In this document: positions 36,137 through 44,592 of the stretch, in pieces
Layout: every line of letters begins with the position of its first letter
Position numbering within the stretch: position 1 is the stretch's first letter
Assembly: GCA_963676355.1 (NCBI GenBank)
Contig: OY781093.1
Coordinates: forward strand, 2,170,001-2,234,000
Direction of reading: 5' to 3'
Length of the DNA: 64,000 nt
Source: JAGLOK01 sp963676355
GTDB taxonomy: Bacteria; Bacillota; Clostridia; Christensenellales; UMGS416
Notes under the pieces: generated by a model
Told to the model about the DNA's origin: nothing
Databases searched by the model: none
What the model saw: only the letters and a program-made list of their open reading frames with translations
Position numbers and translations under genes: made by a program

Positions 36137-36339
36137 CAGTCTTCCTCTTCACCTAAAACTCCGACTTTCTCTATCCTGAGCTTCGCACCTTCTATATATG
36201 CTTCACATTCTTTTATTATTTTCATCGCACTTTCATATGACTTCAGCGAATCTTCTAAAGATAGCTCGCCAGACTCCATCTTTTCTGCCATATCTTCAAG
36301 TGAGTTAAGTTTGTCTTCAAAACTAAAGTTATCACTCAT
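36136..36339 (-). CDS. xseB: Exodeoxyribonuclease VII small subunit
   Basis: XseB is the small subunit of exonuclease VII. The 67-residue protein is a two-helix hairpin with FEDKLNSLEDMAEKMESGEL followed by SLEDSLKSYESAM, the family signature. It overlaps the xseA end by 8 bases and abuts ispA, a gene order widely conserved in Firmicutes. Confidence 0.95.
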   Translation of the reverse strand: MSDNFSFEDKLNSLEDMAEKMESGELSLEDSLKSYESAMKIIKECEAYIEGAKLRIEKVGVLGEEED

Positions 36340-37537
36340 GTATTTCCTCCCCTACGCTTGCACTGACTTTGCCGTCTTTCATGCTGATTATAATATTTTT
36401 TTCCTCAATGACCGAATCTTTATTCACAAGAACACTGCCAGAATAATTTTCTATAATAGCATATCCTCTGTTTAATGTGTTCTTGGGATTAAGTGTGCCA
36501 AATAAATGTTTAAGTTCTTTAAGTTTACGTTCTCCGTTATCCAACGACTTGCTTAATGAACTGGTTATCTTCATCTGCGCCACATCTAGCTGTTGTCCAT
36601 ATTGCATTAAAATGCTTTTTGGATTCTGCGATGTCATTCTACTTTCAAGCCTTGATAATTTCGTATTGCTAAACTCCACTTTTTCCTGGACTTTTCTACG
36701 CATAAAATTAGCGTAACTATCCAATTTTTGAAGTTCTTCATCTTTTTGAGGGACAGCTCTTTTTGCTGCAGTTGAAGGAGTTGCTTCACGCACATCAGCC
36801 ACAAAATCACACAGCGTAAAATCAGTCTCGTGGCCAACAGCCGATATTATGGGTGTGCTGCACTCGTATATCATCCTTACAAGAGCTTCATTATTAAAGC
36901 AGTTAAGGTCCTCAAAAGAACCTCCACCGCGCCCTATTATAATTACATCAGCTGATTTTGTGTTGTCAAACCAATCAAGCGCGTCTATCATCTGAGTGGC
37001 AGCATATTCGCCCTGAACCGACACTGGATACAACTGCATAGTCACATTGCCCCAGCTTGTTTCAAGAACTTTTGTGATGTCCTTTACGGCCGCTCCGGTG
37101 GCACTTGTTATAACACCCACGGTTTTTGGATATCGGGGCAGGTTTTTCTTTTTACCCTGATCAAAAAGACCTTCTTCTTCCAGCTGTTTTTTCAGCTTTT
37201 CAAAGCGCTCATATAAATCACCTATGCCGTCTTTTTTCATGTCGGAGACTATAAGCTGATATGTTCCGCCTTTTATGTAAAGCGTTACATTCGCAGTTAC
37301 CTGCACCTTATCACCGTCGTTAAAACTTCCGGCTCTCCCCTTTGACGATCCAGCAAACCAAACGCATTGCACAGATGCCATTTCATCTTTAAGTGTGAAA
37401 TAGACATGCCCTGCAAACGATTTTGAATAGTTTGATATCTCGCCTCTTATTTTAATTCTCTGAAGCAAATCTTCAGCTTCGAGAATTTTTTTAACATACC
37501 CGTTAACCTCAGATACGGTGAATACAAAATCAGCCAT
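36332..37537 (-). CDS. xseA: Exodeoxyribonuclease VII large subunit
   Basis: XseA is the catalytic subunit of exonuclease VII, which degrades single-stranded DNA from both ends. The 401-residue protein has an N-terminal OB fold (RIKIRGEISNYSKSFAGHVY), the catalytic core with VGVITSATGAAVKDI and IIIGRGGGSFEDL, and GHETDFTLCDFVAD, followed by a long C-terminal coiled coil. The ATG at 37537 gives the standard MADFVFTVSEVN start and overlaps the end of folD. Confidence 0.96.
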   Translation of the reverse strand: MADFVFTVSEVNGYVKKILEAEDLLQRIKIRGEISNYSKSFAGHVYFTLKDEMASVQCVWFAGSSKGRAGSFNDGDKVQVTANVTLYIKGGTYQLIVSDMKKDGIGDLYERFEKLKKQLEEEGLFDQGKKKNLPRYPKTVGVITSATGAAVKDITKVLETSWGNVTMQLYPVSVQGEYAATQMIDALDWFDNTKSADVIIIGRGGGSFEDLNCFNNEALVRMIYECSTPIISAVGHETDFTLCDFVADVREATPSTAAKRAVPQKDEELQKLDSYANFMRRKVQEKVEFSNTKLSRLESRMTSQNPKSILMQYGQQLDVAQMKITSSLSKSLDNGERKLKELKHLFGTLNPKNTLNRGYAIIENYSGSVLVNKDSVIEEKNIIISMKDGKVSASVGEEIHE

Positions 37538-38381
37538 ACAGCTCAAATGCCTTAACAGTGTTTTCTAAAAGCATTGCAATAGTCATAGGCCCCACTCCAC
37601 CCGGAACCGGTGTGATGTATGAAGCCACTTTGCTTGCTTCATCAAATTTAACATCGCCATACTGTTTCATGCTTTCGTCGAAGTTTGATCCAACATCAAT
37701 GACCACAGCCCCTTCTTTTATCATATCGCCTGTTATCATCTCTTTTCGGCCAACCGCAACAACCAATATGTCAGCAGACTTTGTAACTGCCTTCAAATCT
37801 TTGGTTCTGGAGTGGCAAACAGTAACTGTAGCATTCTTTTCAAGAAGCAATATAGCAGCAGGTTTCCCAACGATATTTGAACGCCCTACAACCACTGCAT
37901 TTTTGCCCTTAAGCTCAATTCCTGCACTTTCAATGAGCTTAATAATCCCAGAAGGTGTGCACGGTCTTAAGCTCTCTTGTCCTGTAAGAAGTTTACCAGA
38001 GTTTAAAATGTGAAATCCATCAACATCTTTTTCCGGTGAAATAGCGTTAATCACAGCATGTTCGTCAATATGCTTTGGAACTGGCAACTGTACTAATATT
38101 CCATGTACATTGTCATCATTATTCAAATCACCCACTACTTTAAGCAGCTCTTCCTGAGTGGTTTCAGCAGGCATTTTGATAGTGTTTGACACTATGTTAA
38201 CACGCCCTGAAAACTTTTCCTTGTTGCGCACATAAGTCGCTGATGCAGGATCATCTCCCACTAACACAACAGTAAGCCCGGGGTATTTCCCGCGCTCTTG
38301 ATAAAGTTTATTCACTTTCTTTTTAAGTGCTATTCTAGTTTTTTTCGCAAGCTCTCTTCCGTCAATAATCTGTGCTGACAT
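37530..38381 (-). CDS. folD: Bifunctional methylenetetrahydrofolate dehydrogenase/cyclohydrolase FolD
   Basis: FolD interconverts methylene-, methenyl- and formyl-tetrahydrofolate. The 283-residue protein shows VLVGDDPASATYVRNKEK near residue 38 with the catalytic lysine, VQLPVPKH, GKNAVVVGRSNIVGKPAAIL for NADP binding, and the C-terminal ITPVPGGVGPMTIAML. Ribosome site AGAGGTG is strong. It lies between nusB and xseA, a normal clostridial order. Confidence 0.97.
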   Translation of the reverse strand: MSAQIIDGRELAKKTRIALKKKVNKLYQERGKYPGLTVVLVGDDPASATYVRNKEKFSGRVNIVSNTIKMPAETTQEELLKVVGDLNNDDNVHGILVQLPVPKHIDEHAVINAISPEKDVDGFHILNSGKLLTGQESLRPCTPSGIIKLIESAGIELKGKNAVVVGRSNIVGKPAAILLLEKNATVTVCHSRTKDLKAVTKSADILVVAVGRKEMITGDMIKEGAVVIDVGSNFDESMKQYGDVKFDEASKVASYITPVPGGVGPMTIAMLLENTVKAFELYG

Positions 38382-38407
38382 TTAATCACCTCTAAAAATA
38401 AAATTTA

Positions 38408-38458
38408 TGCGTTAAATTTAACGCACATATATTTTAACCGCTCAATGAGCGGTTTTTT
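38408..38458. terminator. Two hairpins between nusB and folD
   Basis: A perfect 18-base palindrome (TGCGTTAAA with TTTAACGCA, 38408-38425), followed by a T-rich tail on the minus strand, and a second hairpin AACCGCTC-AAT-GAGCGGTT (38436-38454), whose T-run is on the plus strand. Together they probably attenuate transcription from nusB into folD. Confidence 0.6.
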
Positions 38459-38460
38459 AC

Positions 38461-38865
38461 TTATTTATCGCTTTCTTCAACAGATTTTAATATGCTGGCT
38501 AAGATAGCGTTAATGTAGCTTCCCGAATCGCTGAGCGAAAACTCCTTTGCAAGTTCTACAGCTTCATTTATTATAGCTCCCGGTGGGTTCGTCTTTTGAT
38601 ATTTTAGTTCAAATACCGCCATCTGCAATATAGCAATATCCACTTTGGGCAGCCTGTCCTTTTTCCACTTTTTCAAGTGTTCTTCAATATCTTTATTAAT
38701 CTCTTCCAAATGCTCGGCGACGCCTTCCATTATAGCCAGAGTCATTTCTTTGTCCTGTGCAGTCACATTAAGATAGCTATATGAAGGATACTTTCCTTCA
38801 ACTCCATCAAACTGCCTTGCATAAAGAGTCCGCATCGCTGAGATGCGGGCATCATGTCTTGACAT
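38461..38865 (-). CDS. nusB: Transcription antitermination factor NusB
   Basis: NusB binds boxA RNA with NusE (S10) to support antitermination of rRNA operons. The 134-residue all-helical protein shows MSRHDARISAMRTLYARQFD at the N-terminus, DIAILQMAVFEL and INEAVELAKEFS near the end. Its start overlaps the DUF2273 stop (TAATG). It belongs to the asp23-amaP-DUF2273-nusB cluster. Confidence 0.95.
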   Translation of the reverse strand: MSRHDARISAMRTLYARQFDGVEGKYPSYSYLNVTAQDKEMTLAIMEGVAEHLEEINKDIEEHLKKWKKDRLPKVDIAILQMAVFELKYQKTNPPGAIINEAVELAKEFSLSDSGSYINAILASILKSVEESDK

Positions 38866-39107
38866 TAATTATCTCCCTTGACACGAGACATTATCCTGTC
38901 TATCATGTCTCCCAAATCTGATTTGTCATCCAAAAAATAGCCTGCCACAAATCCCAAGGCAGTCAGTATAACAATAAGTATAGTTTCCCAGAAACCAATT
39001 GTTAAAAACAAAATAGCAATAATAAGGCCAGTGATTAGCCCTATTATTCTAAATTTATATGGTTCAAGATTTTTAATAAATTCTTTCATACTATTTTGCA
39101 GTTTCAT
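38865..39107 (-). CDS. DUF2273 small membrane protein
   Basis: This roughly 80-residue protein has two membrane helices (about 19-37 and 40-59) joined by a tight turn and a charged C-terminus, matching the small DUF2273 family found beside asp23 and amaP. Its function is unknown but the constant gene neighbourhood suggests a part in the envelope-stress Asp23 assembly. Two starts are possible (39107, overlapping amaP, and 39089); neither has a clear ribosome site, so coupling to amaP is likely. Confidence 0.85.
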   Translation of the reverse strand: MKLQNSMKEFIKNLEPYKFRIIGLITGLIIAILFLTIGFWETILIVILTALGFVAGYFLDDKSDLGDMIDRIMSRVKGDN

Positions 39108-39630
39108 TTTCGACTAGCACATTAACCTTTTCTAGAGTTATGCCGCTCATCGCTTCTATGTTTGTTCTTACCTGATTTTGAATCTCTGTGCAAACTGTAG
39201 GTATCACTACGTCCTCTTCAACCTGAACTTTAATTATAACGCTCACCTTGCTGTCTGCTAGGACTACAGCTGTCTTAGAATCTTTAACTCCGCCAACCGC
39301 TTTTGCGTTTTTGTTAATCATTTCTTTAAAGGTTGTGTTTGCTATCCTTATAACGCCACTTTCCTCATTGCCGATGTCAATATATCGGTTAACTTTTCTA
39401 TCAGTTCCAAAAGTAATGAAAAATAGCGCAACTGACATAAGCAGCACTATAAACGCTGCTCCGGTAAGTATCCATGTGTTAATATCAACACTATAGAAAC
39501 CTTTCACATAAGCATCAATTGTGGCTTGATCGATCACCTTCCAGGCAATCCCCATCAAAAGTAGTGCAACACATATAAGCGCTAATGCAATAACTGCAGA
39601 AGCTATTCTGTGAAAAACTCTTACTTTCAT
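39091..39630 (-). CDS. amaP: Alkaline shock response membrane anchor protein AmaP
   Basis: AmaP anchors Asp23 at the membrane. The 179-residue protein has two membrane helices (about 10-32 and 53-75) followed by an Asp23-like cytoplasmic domain (GVIRIANTTFKEMINKNAKAV, then VQVEEDVVIPTVCTEIQNQV). It is directly downstream of asp23, as expected for the pair. Confidence 0.9.
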   Translation of the reverse strand: MKVRVFHRIASAVIALALICVALLLMGIAWKVIDQATIDAYVKGFYSVDINTWILTGAAFIVLLMSVALFFITFGTDRKVNRYIDIGNEESGVIRIANTTFKEMINKNAKAVGGVKDSKTAVVLADSKVSVIIKVQVEEDVVIPTVCTEIQNQVRTNIEAMSGITLEKVNVLVENETAK

Positions 39631-39644
39631 AAGTTTCTCCTTAG

Positions 39645-40031
39645 TTATTCTTTTCCCTCAGCATCTTCTTGAGGTTTTTCTTTTTCCATGTAAAGGCTGT
39701 GAACATTTACGTTAACCGCAGAAACATTAAGTCCCGTCATGTTCTCTATCGCTTTTTTAACACCTTCTTGTACATTGCCTGCTACTTCGTGCAGTTTTTT
39801 TCCATATTCAATAACAATGTTCAAGTCAAAAGATACGCTTCCTTCGGCAAGGTCCACTTTGATTCCGCGGTTTTTTACTCCAAGCATGTCAGAAAGACTT
39901 CCGCCAGAAGTTCCTGCCACACCTTCCACTTCCTCTGTTGCAAGTGCTGCAATCTTTGCAAGCACGTCATTTGAGTAGTTTACTGTGCCACTTTCGTTGG
40001 TGGTAACGATGTTTTCATTTTTATCACTCAT
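39645..40031 (-). CDS. Asp23/Gls24 family envelope stress protein
   Basis: The 128-residue protein has the Asp23 fold: GTVNYSNDVLAKIAALATEE, then VEGVAGTSGG, and a second half with VAGNVQEGVKKAIENMTGL. Asp23 is an abundant membrane-associated protein of Gram-positive bacteria tied to alkaline or cell wall stress. The ATG at 40031 follows a near-perfect GGAGGTG site. It has its own promoter at 40053-40081 and begins the asp23-amaP-DUF2273-nusB operon. In sporulating relatives spoIIIA genes lie between efp and this gene; they are missing. Confidence 0.94.
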   Translation of the reverse strand: MSDKNENIVTTNESGTVNYSNDVLAKIAALATEEVEGVAGTSGGSLSDMLGVKNRGIKVDLAEGSVSFDLNIVIEYGKKLHEVAGNVQEGVKKAIENMTGLNVSAVNVNVHSLYMEKEKPQEDAEGKE

Positions 40032-40052
40032 AATTTCACCTCCGTTAAACAC

Positions 40053-40081
40053 ATTATACCAAAGATTATTTTAATATCCAA
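40053..40081 (-). promoter_or_regulatory. Promoter of the asp23 operon
   Basis: TTGGAT and TATAAT are 17 bases apart on the minus strand; TATAAT is about 20 bases before the start codon. Confidence 0.75.
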
Positions 40082-40100
40082 TGAATATATTATAAATTTT

Positions 40101-40147
40101 TTCCAATCATCTTCTTATCATTTGTTAATATATCTAAATGATTGGAA
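40101..40147. repeat. Inverted repeat upstream of the asp23 promoter
   Basis: TTCCAATCAT and ATGATTGGAA form perfect 10-bp arms with a 27-base spacer. An alternative pairing (ATCATTT with AAATGAT) uses part of the same arm. It lies 20 bases upstream of the -35 box. Confidence 0.5.
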
Positions 40148-40148
40148 A

Positions 40149-40172
40149 TTAAAAAGGAGCCATGCGGCTCCT
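40149..40172 (-). terminator. Terminator after efp
   Basis: The minus strand reads AGGAGCC, a 4-base loop, GGCTCCT and then a T-run, just beyond the efp stop. Confidence 0.88.
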
Positions 40173-40181
40173 CTTAAAGCT

Positions 40182-40739
40182 TTATGCGCGCTCCATGTAA
40201 TCGCCTGTTCTGGTGTCTATTCTTATCTTATCTCCAATGTTTATAAACGAAGGAACAGTTACAACATATCCCGTTTCAACTGTTGCAGGCTTTGTAACAT
40301 TGGTTGCAGTGTCTCCGCGAACGCCTGGCTCTGTTTCAGTAACTTCCAATATAACAAAGTTTTGAGGCTCCACACTAAAGGCTCTGCCTTCGTGAAATTT
40401 CATCTGCACTTCATCGTTTTCTCTTATGAAAGGCAGTGATTCAGCTATTAAGTCATGGCTGATAGGAATCTGCTCATATGTGTCATTATCCATGAAATAA
40501 TAAAGATCACCATCATTATAAAGATACTGCATATCCTTTGTTTCAATGTGTGCCTTTGCAAATTTATCATTGGGGTTAAATGTAGTCTCCGTAATAGAGC
40601 CTGTAATGATATTTTTAAGCTTTGTCCTTACAAATGCTGAGCCCTTACCCGGCTTAACATGCTGAAAGTCCACGATGCTTACAAGCTGTCCATCCATTTC
40701 CAAAGTAACACCTTTTCTAAAGTCCCCTGCTGAAATCAT
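40182..40739 (-). CDS. efp: Translation elongation factor P
   Basis: EF-P rescues ribosomes stalled at polyproline stretches. The 185-residue protein has the three-domain EF-P layout: an N-terminal KOW-like domain with the loop VKPGKGSAFVRTKL, whose lysine is the usual modification site, a central OB domain, and a C-terminal OB domain with VTVPSFINIGDKIRIDTRTG. The FtsZ linker and the CapA-like protein encoded here are proline-rich. The ATG overlaps the pepP stop by four bases (ATGA), with GGAGG upstream. Confidence 0.97.
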   Translation of the reverse strand: MISAGDFRKGVTLEMDGQLVSIVDFQHVKPGKGSAFVRTKLKNIITGSITETTFNPNDKFAKAHIETKDMQYLYNDGDLYYFMDNDTYEQIPISHDLIAESLPFIRENDEVQMKFHEGRAFSVEPQNFVILEVTETEPGVRGDTATNVTKPATVETGYVVTVPSFINIGDKIRIDTRTGDYMERA

Positions 40740-41806
40740 AATTTTCCTCCGTCAATAATATTCAAATCTGTTGATGCATCAAACAGCGGTTCATATCCGT
40801 CATCTGTTATATAGCAAGTGTTTTCTATTCTCACTCCGCCAAGTCCCGGGATATATATGCCGGGTTCAACGGTAACCACCATTCCTTTTTCAAGAACTTC
40901 ATTAGACACTTTGCTAAGCCTAGGAGCTTCATGTATGTTAAGCCCCACTCCGTGGCCTGTGCCGTGTCCAAAATATTCTCCATAACCATGCTTTGTGATT
41001 ATGTCTCTTGCGATTTTATCCACATCCTTGCAAGCCATGCCGGGTGCCAATGCTGCCTGAGCCAAAGTCTGTGATTCTTTAACTATGTTATATATATCGC
41101 TTAGCTTTTGTGAAGGCTTGCCTATAGCATATGTTCTTGTCATATCCGAATTATACTTATTTATTCTCGCACCAAAATCAAGGGTTATCATATCACCTGC
41201 ATCAAATTTCTTAGTGCTCGTCACATAATGCGGCATTGAGCCGTTTAAGCCAGATGCGATTATAAAGTCAAATGCAGTGTCCGCACCGTAGTTTTTCTTC
41301 AGAAAATATTCCAGTTCAGCACACAATTCAATTTCCTGCATGCCAATGGCTGTAATTCTGTATGCTTCATTTAGCGCATCCTGTGTTGCGTTGGCCGCAA
41401 TTTTCAAAAGTTCTATTTCATCGTCATCTTTTATAGAGCGAATATTAATGCCGATGTTATTTGTTGGCACAAATTCGTTATTAACGCATTCTTTTTTTAT
41501 GCTTTGAAGCTGGCCTACAGTCATCTCATCTTCTTCAAAGCCAATTTTCATCTCATCCGAGAATATATCGCAAACCTTTTTTGCATAGCCTTCTCCCTCG
41601 ATGTCAATAACAACACTCTTAGGCGACTCTTTTTGTGCTTGCTCTGTGTATCTGAAATCTGTAATGACATATGTCTTTTCACCTTTTACAGCAAGCATTC
41701 CTTCACCTGAATACCCAGAAAAATAGTAAATATTATTTCTGTTTGTAAATAGAAAATTACTCAGGCCAATCTCGTTCAATTTTAATTTAAGTTTTTCAAG
41801 TCTCAT
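40736..41806 (-). CDS. Xaa-Pro aminopeptidase (M24 family)
   Basis: This 356-residue cytoplasmic metallopeptidase removes N-terminal residues preceding proline. An N-terminal creatinase-like domain (1-125) is followed by the pita-bread domain with all five metal ligands visible in LDFGARINKYNSDMTRTYA, GHGTGHGVGLNIHEAP, VTVEPGIYIPGLGG and VRIENTCY. Position directly before efp is the conserved Firmicutes pair (YqhT-Efp). Confidence 0.95.
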   Translation of the reverse strand: MRLEKLKLKLNEIGLSNFLFTNRNNIYYFSGYSGEGMLAVKGEKTYVITDFRYTEQAQKESPKSVVIDIEGEGYAKKVCDIFSDEMKIGFEEDEMTVGQLQSIKKECVNNEFVPTNNIGINIRSIKDDDEIELLKIAANATQDALNEAYRITAIGMQEIELCAELEYFLKKNYGADTAFDFIIASGLNGSMPHYVTSTKKFDAGDMITLDFGARINKYNSDMTRTYAIGKPSQKLSDIYNIVKESQTLAQAALAPGMACKDVDKIARDIITKHGYGEYFGHGTGHGVGLNIHEAPRLSKVSNEVLEKGMVVTVEPGIYIPGLGGVRIENTCYITDDGYEPLFDASTDLNIIDGGKL

Positions 41807-41845
41807 AACAATTCCTTTACCAAAAGATTATATCACAGCATTCGT

Positions 41846-42703
41846 TCATAATAAATCCTGTTCGTACATTTTTTTCATGCTAAGTGCGTCCTTTGCCATC
41901 ACTTCACGAGATTCACAAACTATCACAGGATGCATCCTTCTTCTTGCTATTTCCTTGGACAGTGGCTCAAAAAAAGGTCCGTATTGTTTGTCCTCAAATG
42001 TAAGGTGCCTTTTTTCTCCCTGTTGTGTATATTCCTGATGAGAAAAATGAACATGCATCGTGTCCAAACGCTCTTTACCCAAGCTATTTTCAATAGTGTC
42101 TAACACATTGGCATAATCTTCTTGAGTTTTAATGCTTCCATTTCCTCTTGAGTGAAGGTGCCCGAAATCAATTGTAGGCAAAAGCATTTCATCCGCCCTG
42201 CACATTTCCATTATTTCATCAAGGCTTCCCAATTGGTTCACTTTGCCTAATGTCTCTGGACACAAAATTATGTCTTCAAGCCCTGCATTAATTATTTCTC
42301 GCCTTACTTTTCCAAGCTCGTCCACTACAAGCTCAATAGCCTTTTTTCGATTCTTGCCCTTTGCAGAACCTGTGTGGAGCACAACACGCTTTGCTCCCAT
42401 ATTTTTAGCCACTTCATATGTGTCCATGATATATTTTCTTGAACGCTCACGTTTTTCTTCATCGTGATTTGCAAGGTTTATGTAATAAGGAGCGTGCACA
42501 GAAAGCAATATTCCATTCTTTTGAGCTTCTCCACCTATCTTCTCAGCAGTCTCTTTTTTTATCCTAATTCCTTTACCGCACGCATATTCATACCAATCAA
42601 GTCCCATGTTTTTTAAAAATTCGGGCATTTCATAGCTGTGTTTATGTCCTGCGTCGTAAAATGATGCGGAGTTTCCGGCTGGTCCAAACATCGCCTTTTT
42701 CAT
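41846..42703 (-). CDS. Endonuclease IV-like AP endonuclease
   Basis: This 285-residue TIM-barrel protein matches the Nfo/AP-endonuclease 2 family, which cuts DNA at abasic sites. Zinc-ligand motifs appear in order: HAPYYINLA, VLHTGSAKG, ILCPETLGK, TIDFGHLHSRG, MHVHFSHQEY and VIVCESR. The protein starts unusually (MKKAMFGPAGNS) compared with classical Nfo, so it is a diverged subfamily common in Clostridia. Its ATG overlaps the yqeG stop. Confidence 0.9.
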   Translation of the reverse strand: MKKAMFGPAGNSASFYDAGHKHSYEMPEFLKNMGLDWYEYACGKGIRIKKETAEKIGGEAQKNGILLSVHAPYYINLANHDEEKRERSRKYIMDTYEVAKNMGAKRVVLHTGSAKGKNRKKAIELVVDELGKVRREIINAGLEDIILCPETLGKVNQLGSLDEIMEMCRADEMLLPTIDFGHLHSRGNGSIKTQEDYANVLDTIENSLGKERLDTMHVHFSHQEYTQQGEKRHLTFEDKQYGPFFEPLSKEIARRRMHPVIVCESREVMAKDALSMKKMYEQDLL

Positions 42704-43185
42704 TTGTCTGTATCCCTTCCGAATAAAAACTTCTCCACTTTTCTATTAAATCTTGTTACACCGAATTCGTTGCTTGAAAGAGGCTCCACTAAGATAAACC
42801 TAATTCCTGCAAAAAAAGCAGCGATTCTGTCAGTTATAAGCTGATCGCCTATCATCACGCATTCTTTTCTTTTAACACCAGAAATTTTTGCACATTTTAG
42901 CAGACCAAATGGAAATGGTTTCATCGCTGGAGCAATAAAGTTTACACCAAGTTGCTTTGCGATAATCTCCGTACGGTCATGCACCGCATTTGACACAATA
43001 ACAATCTGTATATCATTGCTCATCACTTTTTCACACCAAATTTTTTCTTCTGGGGCAATCTCTTTTCCATGCCACACCAAAAGAGTGCTGTCCATATCCA
43101 CCATCACGCAACTTATACCGCTTTGTTTAAGTAATTCAAGAGGTATTTCGGTAAGTTTATTAAATTTTTGGAATCTGCCAAGCAT
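42700..43185 (-). CDS. YqeG family HAD-IIIA phosphatase
   Basis: The 161-residue protein is a HAD-superfamily phosphatase of the YqeG type: VMVDMDSTLLVW supplies the DxD nucleophile pair, IVSNA the second motif, MKPFPFG the lysine and MIGDQLITD the acidic motif IV. YqeG relatives act on phosphatidylglycerol phosphate or unknown small phosphates. The frame is open from 43224, but the ATG at 43185 with AAAGGAAG gives the family start MLGRFQKF and overlaps the SCIFF maturase stop by one base. Confidence 0.9.
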   Translation of the reverse strand: MLGRFQKFNKLTEIPLELLKQSGISCVMVDMDSTLLVWHGKEIAPEEKIWCEKVMSNDIQIVIVSNAVHDRTEIIAKQLGVNFIAPAMKPFPFGLLKCAKISGVKRKECVMIGDQLITDRIAAFFAGIRFILVEPLSSNEFGVTRFNRKVEKFLFGRDTDK

Positions 43186-44531
43186 TAATCTTCCTTTTCC
43201 AAAGCATAAATTGCCATTGCGCATTCTAAGCGTTTTTTAAGCATTTCGCATTCCATTTCATATGGCTTTTGTAAATCTCCGTTATACTTATACGCATTTG
43301 CACCACAGCCACCGCCACACCAGAATTGAGCCCAGCATTTTTGACACTCAGGCTTGTTTGTGACGTTGTTTGCCGCAAATTTCTTTGCCATGGCTCGGTC
43401 TATTGTCTCGCTGTCAACCGTCGCCATTTTCATTTCCTCCATGCCCACATACTGATGACACGGATATATATCCCCTTCCGGAGTAACTGCGACATATTCA
43501 AACCCAGCTCCGCAGCCTGAAAGCCTTTTTATAAGACAAGGACCATCTTCTAAGTTTATCATGAAATGAAAGAAGTTAACAAATGTGTCTTTTCTAAAAT
43601 CAAGATACCATTTTGCCAGCCTGTCATATTCTTTTTTAATTGGCTCTAAATCTTCAGGCTTTAATGCATAAGACATCTTCTGTTCAGTTACCACAGGCTC
43701 AATTGAAAGCTGTTCAAATCCCTGCTCTGCTATATAGCGCACATCTTCTGCAAAATCTAAGTTATTGTGTGTGAACGTTCCTCTTATATAATAGCTTTTA
43801 TCCCCGCGCCTTTTAATGATCTCTTTTGCGTTTTCCAAAATCCTGGCTTGCGAGCCAGCACCTTCATCATTTGGGCGCATAAAATCGTGAACTTCAGGCC
43901 TTCCATCAATGCTTATTACCACGTTATACATTTCGCGGTTAAGAAAATCCATTGTTTCTTCATCCACCTCATAAGCATTTGTTGTAAGCGTAAAGTTGAA
44001 GTGTTTCCCAGTATCTTTTTCCACTTTTCTTGCATAAGCAACAAGTCTTTTTACGGTGTCGGTGTTCATAAGCGGCTCACCGCCAAAAAAATCCACCTCA
44101 AGGTTTTTTGCATCCTTGCTGTTTTTAACTAAAAAATCAATAGCTTTTTTGCCCACTTCAAAGCTCATAAGGCAACGGTTGCCACCAAATGCGCCTTTGC
44201 TTGCAAAACAATATTTGCATCTCAAGTTGCAGTCATGTGCTATATGAAGACACATAGCTTTTATCCTGTCATCAGCCAAGGGCTTAACGTCTGTATAATC
44301 AAACTCACTAAAAAGAAGATTAAGCTCCTTTAGCTTTGAAATTTCTTCTTGCGCCTTTTTAATATCTTGTATATCAAATTTATCTGAAAGTGTTTTTGCA
44401 ATTTCATCATCTTTTTTGTTCTGTTGCATCAGCTCAAGCACGCGATATGCTGTTTCATCCGGCATATGTAGAGCTCCGCTGTATGTATCATAAGCAAAAA
44501 AATTATCTAAAGTCTTAAATAAATGTATCAT
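43185..44531 (-). CDS. scfB: SCIFF peptide radical SAM maturase
   Basis: This 448-residue radical SAM enzyme installs thioether cross-links in the SCIFF peptide. An N-terminal PqqD-like recognition region (about 1-90) precedes the CNLRCKYCFASKG cluster site near residue 102, and FFGGEPLMN. The C-terminal SPASM-type region carries many cysteines (CGAGFEYVAVTPEGDIYPCH, CQKCWAQFWCGGGC) for auxiliary 4Fe-4S clusters. The precursor peptide gene scfA lies just upstream, separated by a terminator hairpin. The start at 44531 has only a weak ribosome site close to the hairpin. Confidence 0.95.
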   Translation of the reverse strand: MIHLFKTLDNFFAYDTYSGALHMPDETAYRVLELMQQNKKDDEIAKTLSDKFDIQDIKKAQEEISKLKELNLLFSEFDYTDVKPLADDRIKAMCLHIAHDCNLRCKYCFASKGAFGGNRCLMSFEVGKKAIDFLVKNSKDAKNLEVDFFGGEPLMNTDTVKRLVAYARKVEKDTGKHFNFTLTTNAYEVDEETMDFLNREMYNVVISIDGRPEVHDFMRPNDEGAGSQARILENAKEIIKRRGDKSYYIRGTFTHNNLDFAEDVRYIAEQGFEQLSIEPVVTEQKMSYALKPEDLEPIKKEYDRLAKWYLDFRKDTFVNFFHFMINLEDGPCLIKRLSGCGAGFEYVAVTPEGDIYPCHQYVGMEEMKMATVDSETIDRAMAKKFAANNVTNKPECQKCWAQFWCGGGCGANAYKYNGDLQKPYEMECEMLKKRLECAMAIYALEKED

Positions 44532-44536
44532 TTCCT

Positions 44537-44566
44537 GTAAAAATCGGCGTTCATCACGCCGATTTT
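44537..44566 (-). terminator. Terminator or attenuator between scfA and scfB
   Basis: AAAATCGGCGT pairs with ACGCCGATTTT around a 5-base loop and ends in T5 on the minus strand, six bases before the scfB start. It would make the peptide transcript more abundant than the enzyme transcript. Confidence 0.88.
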
Positions 44567-44592
44567 ATCCTTCTTCAAATTTTTGAAATCTA

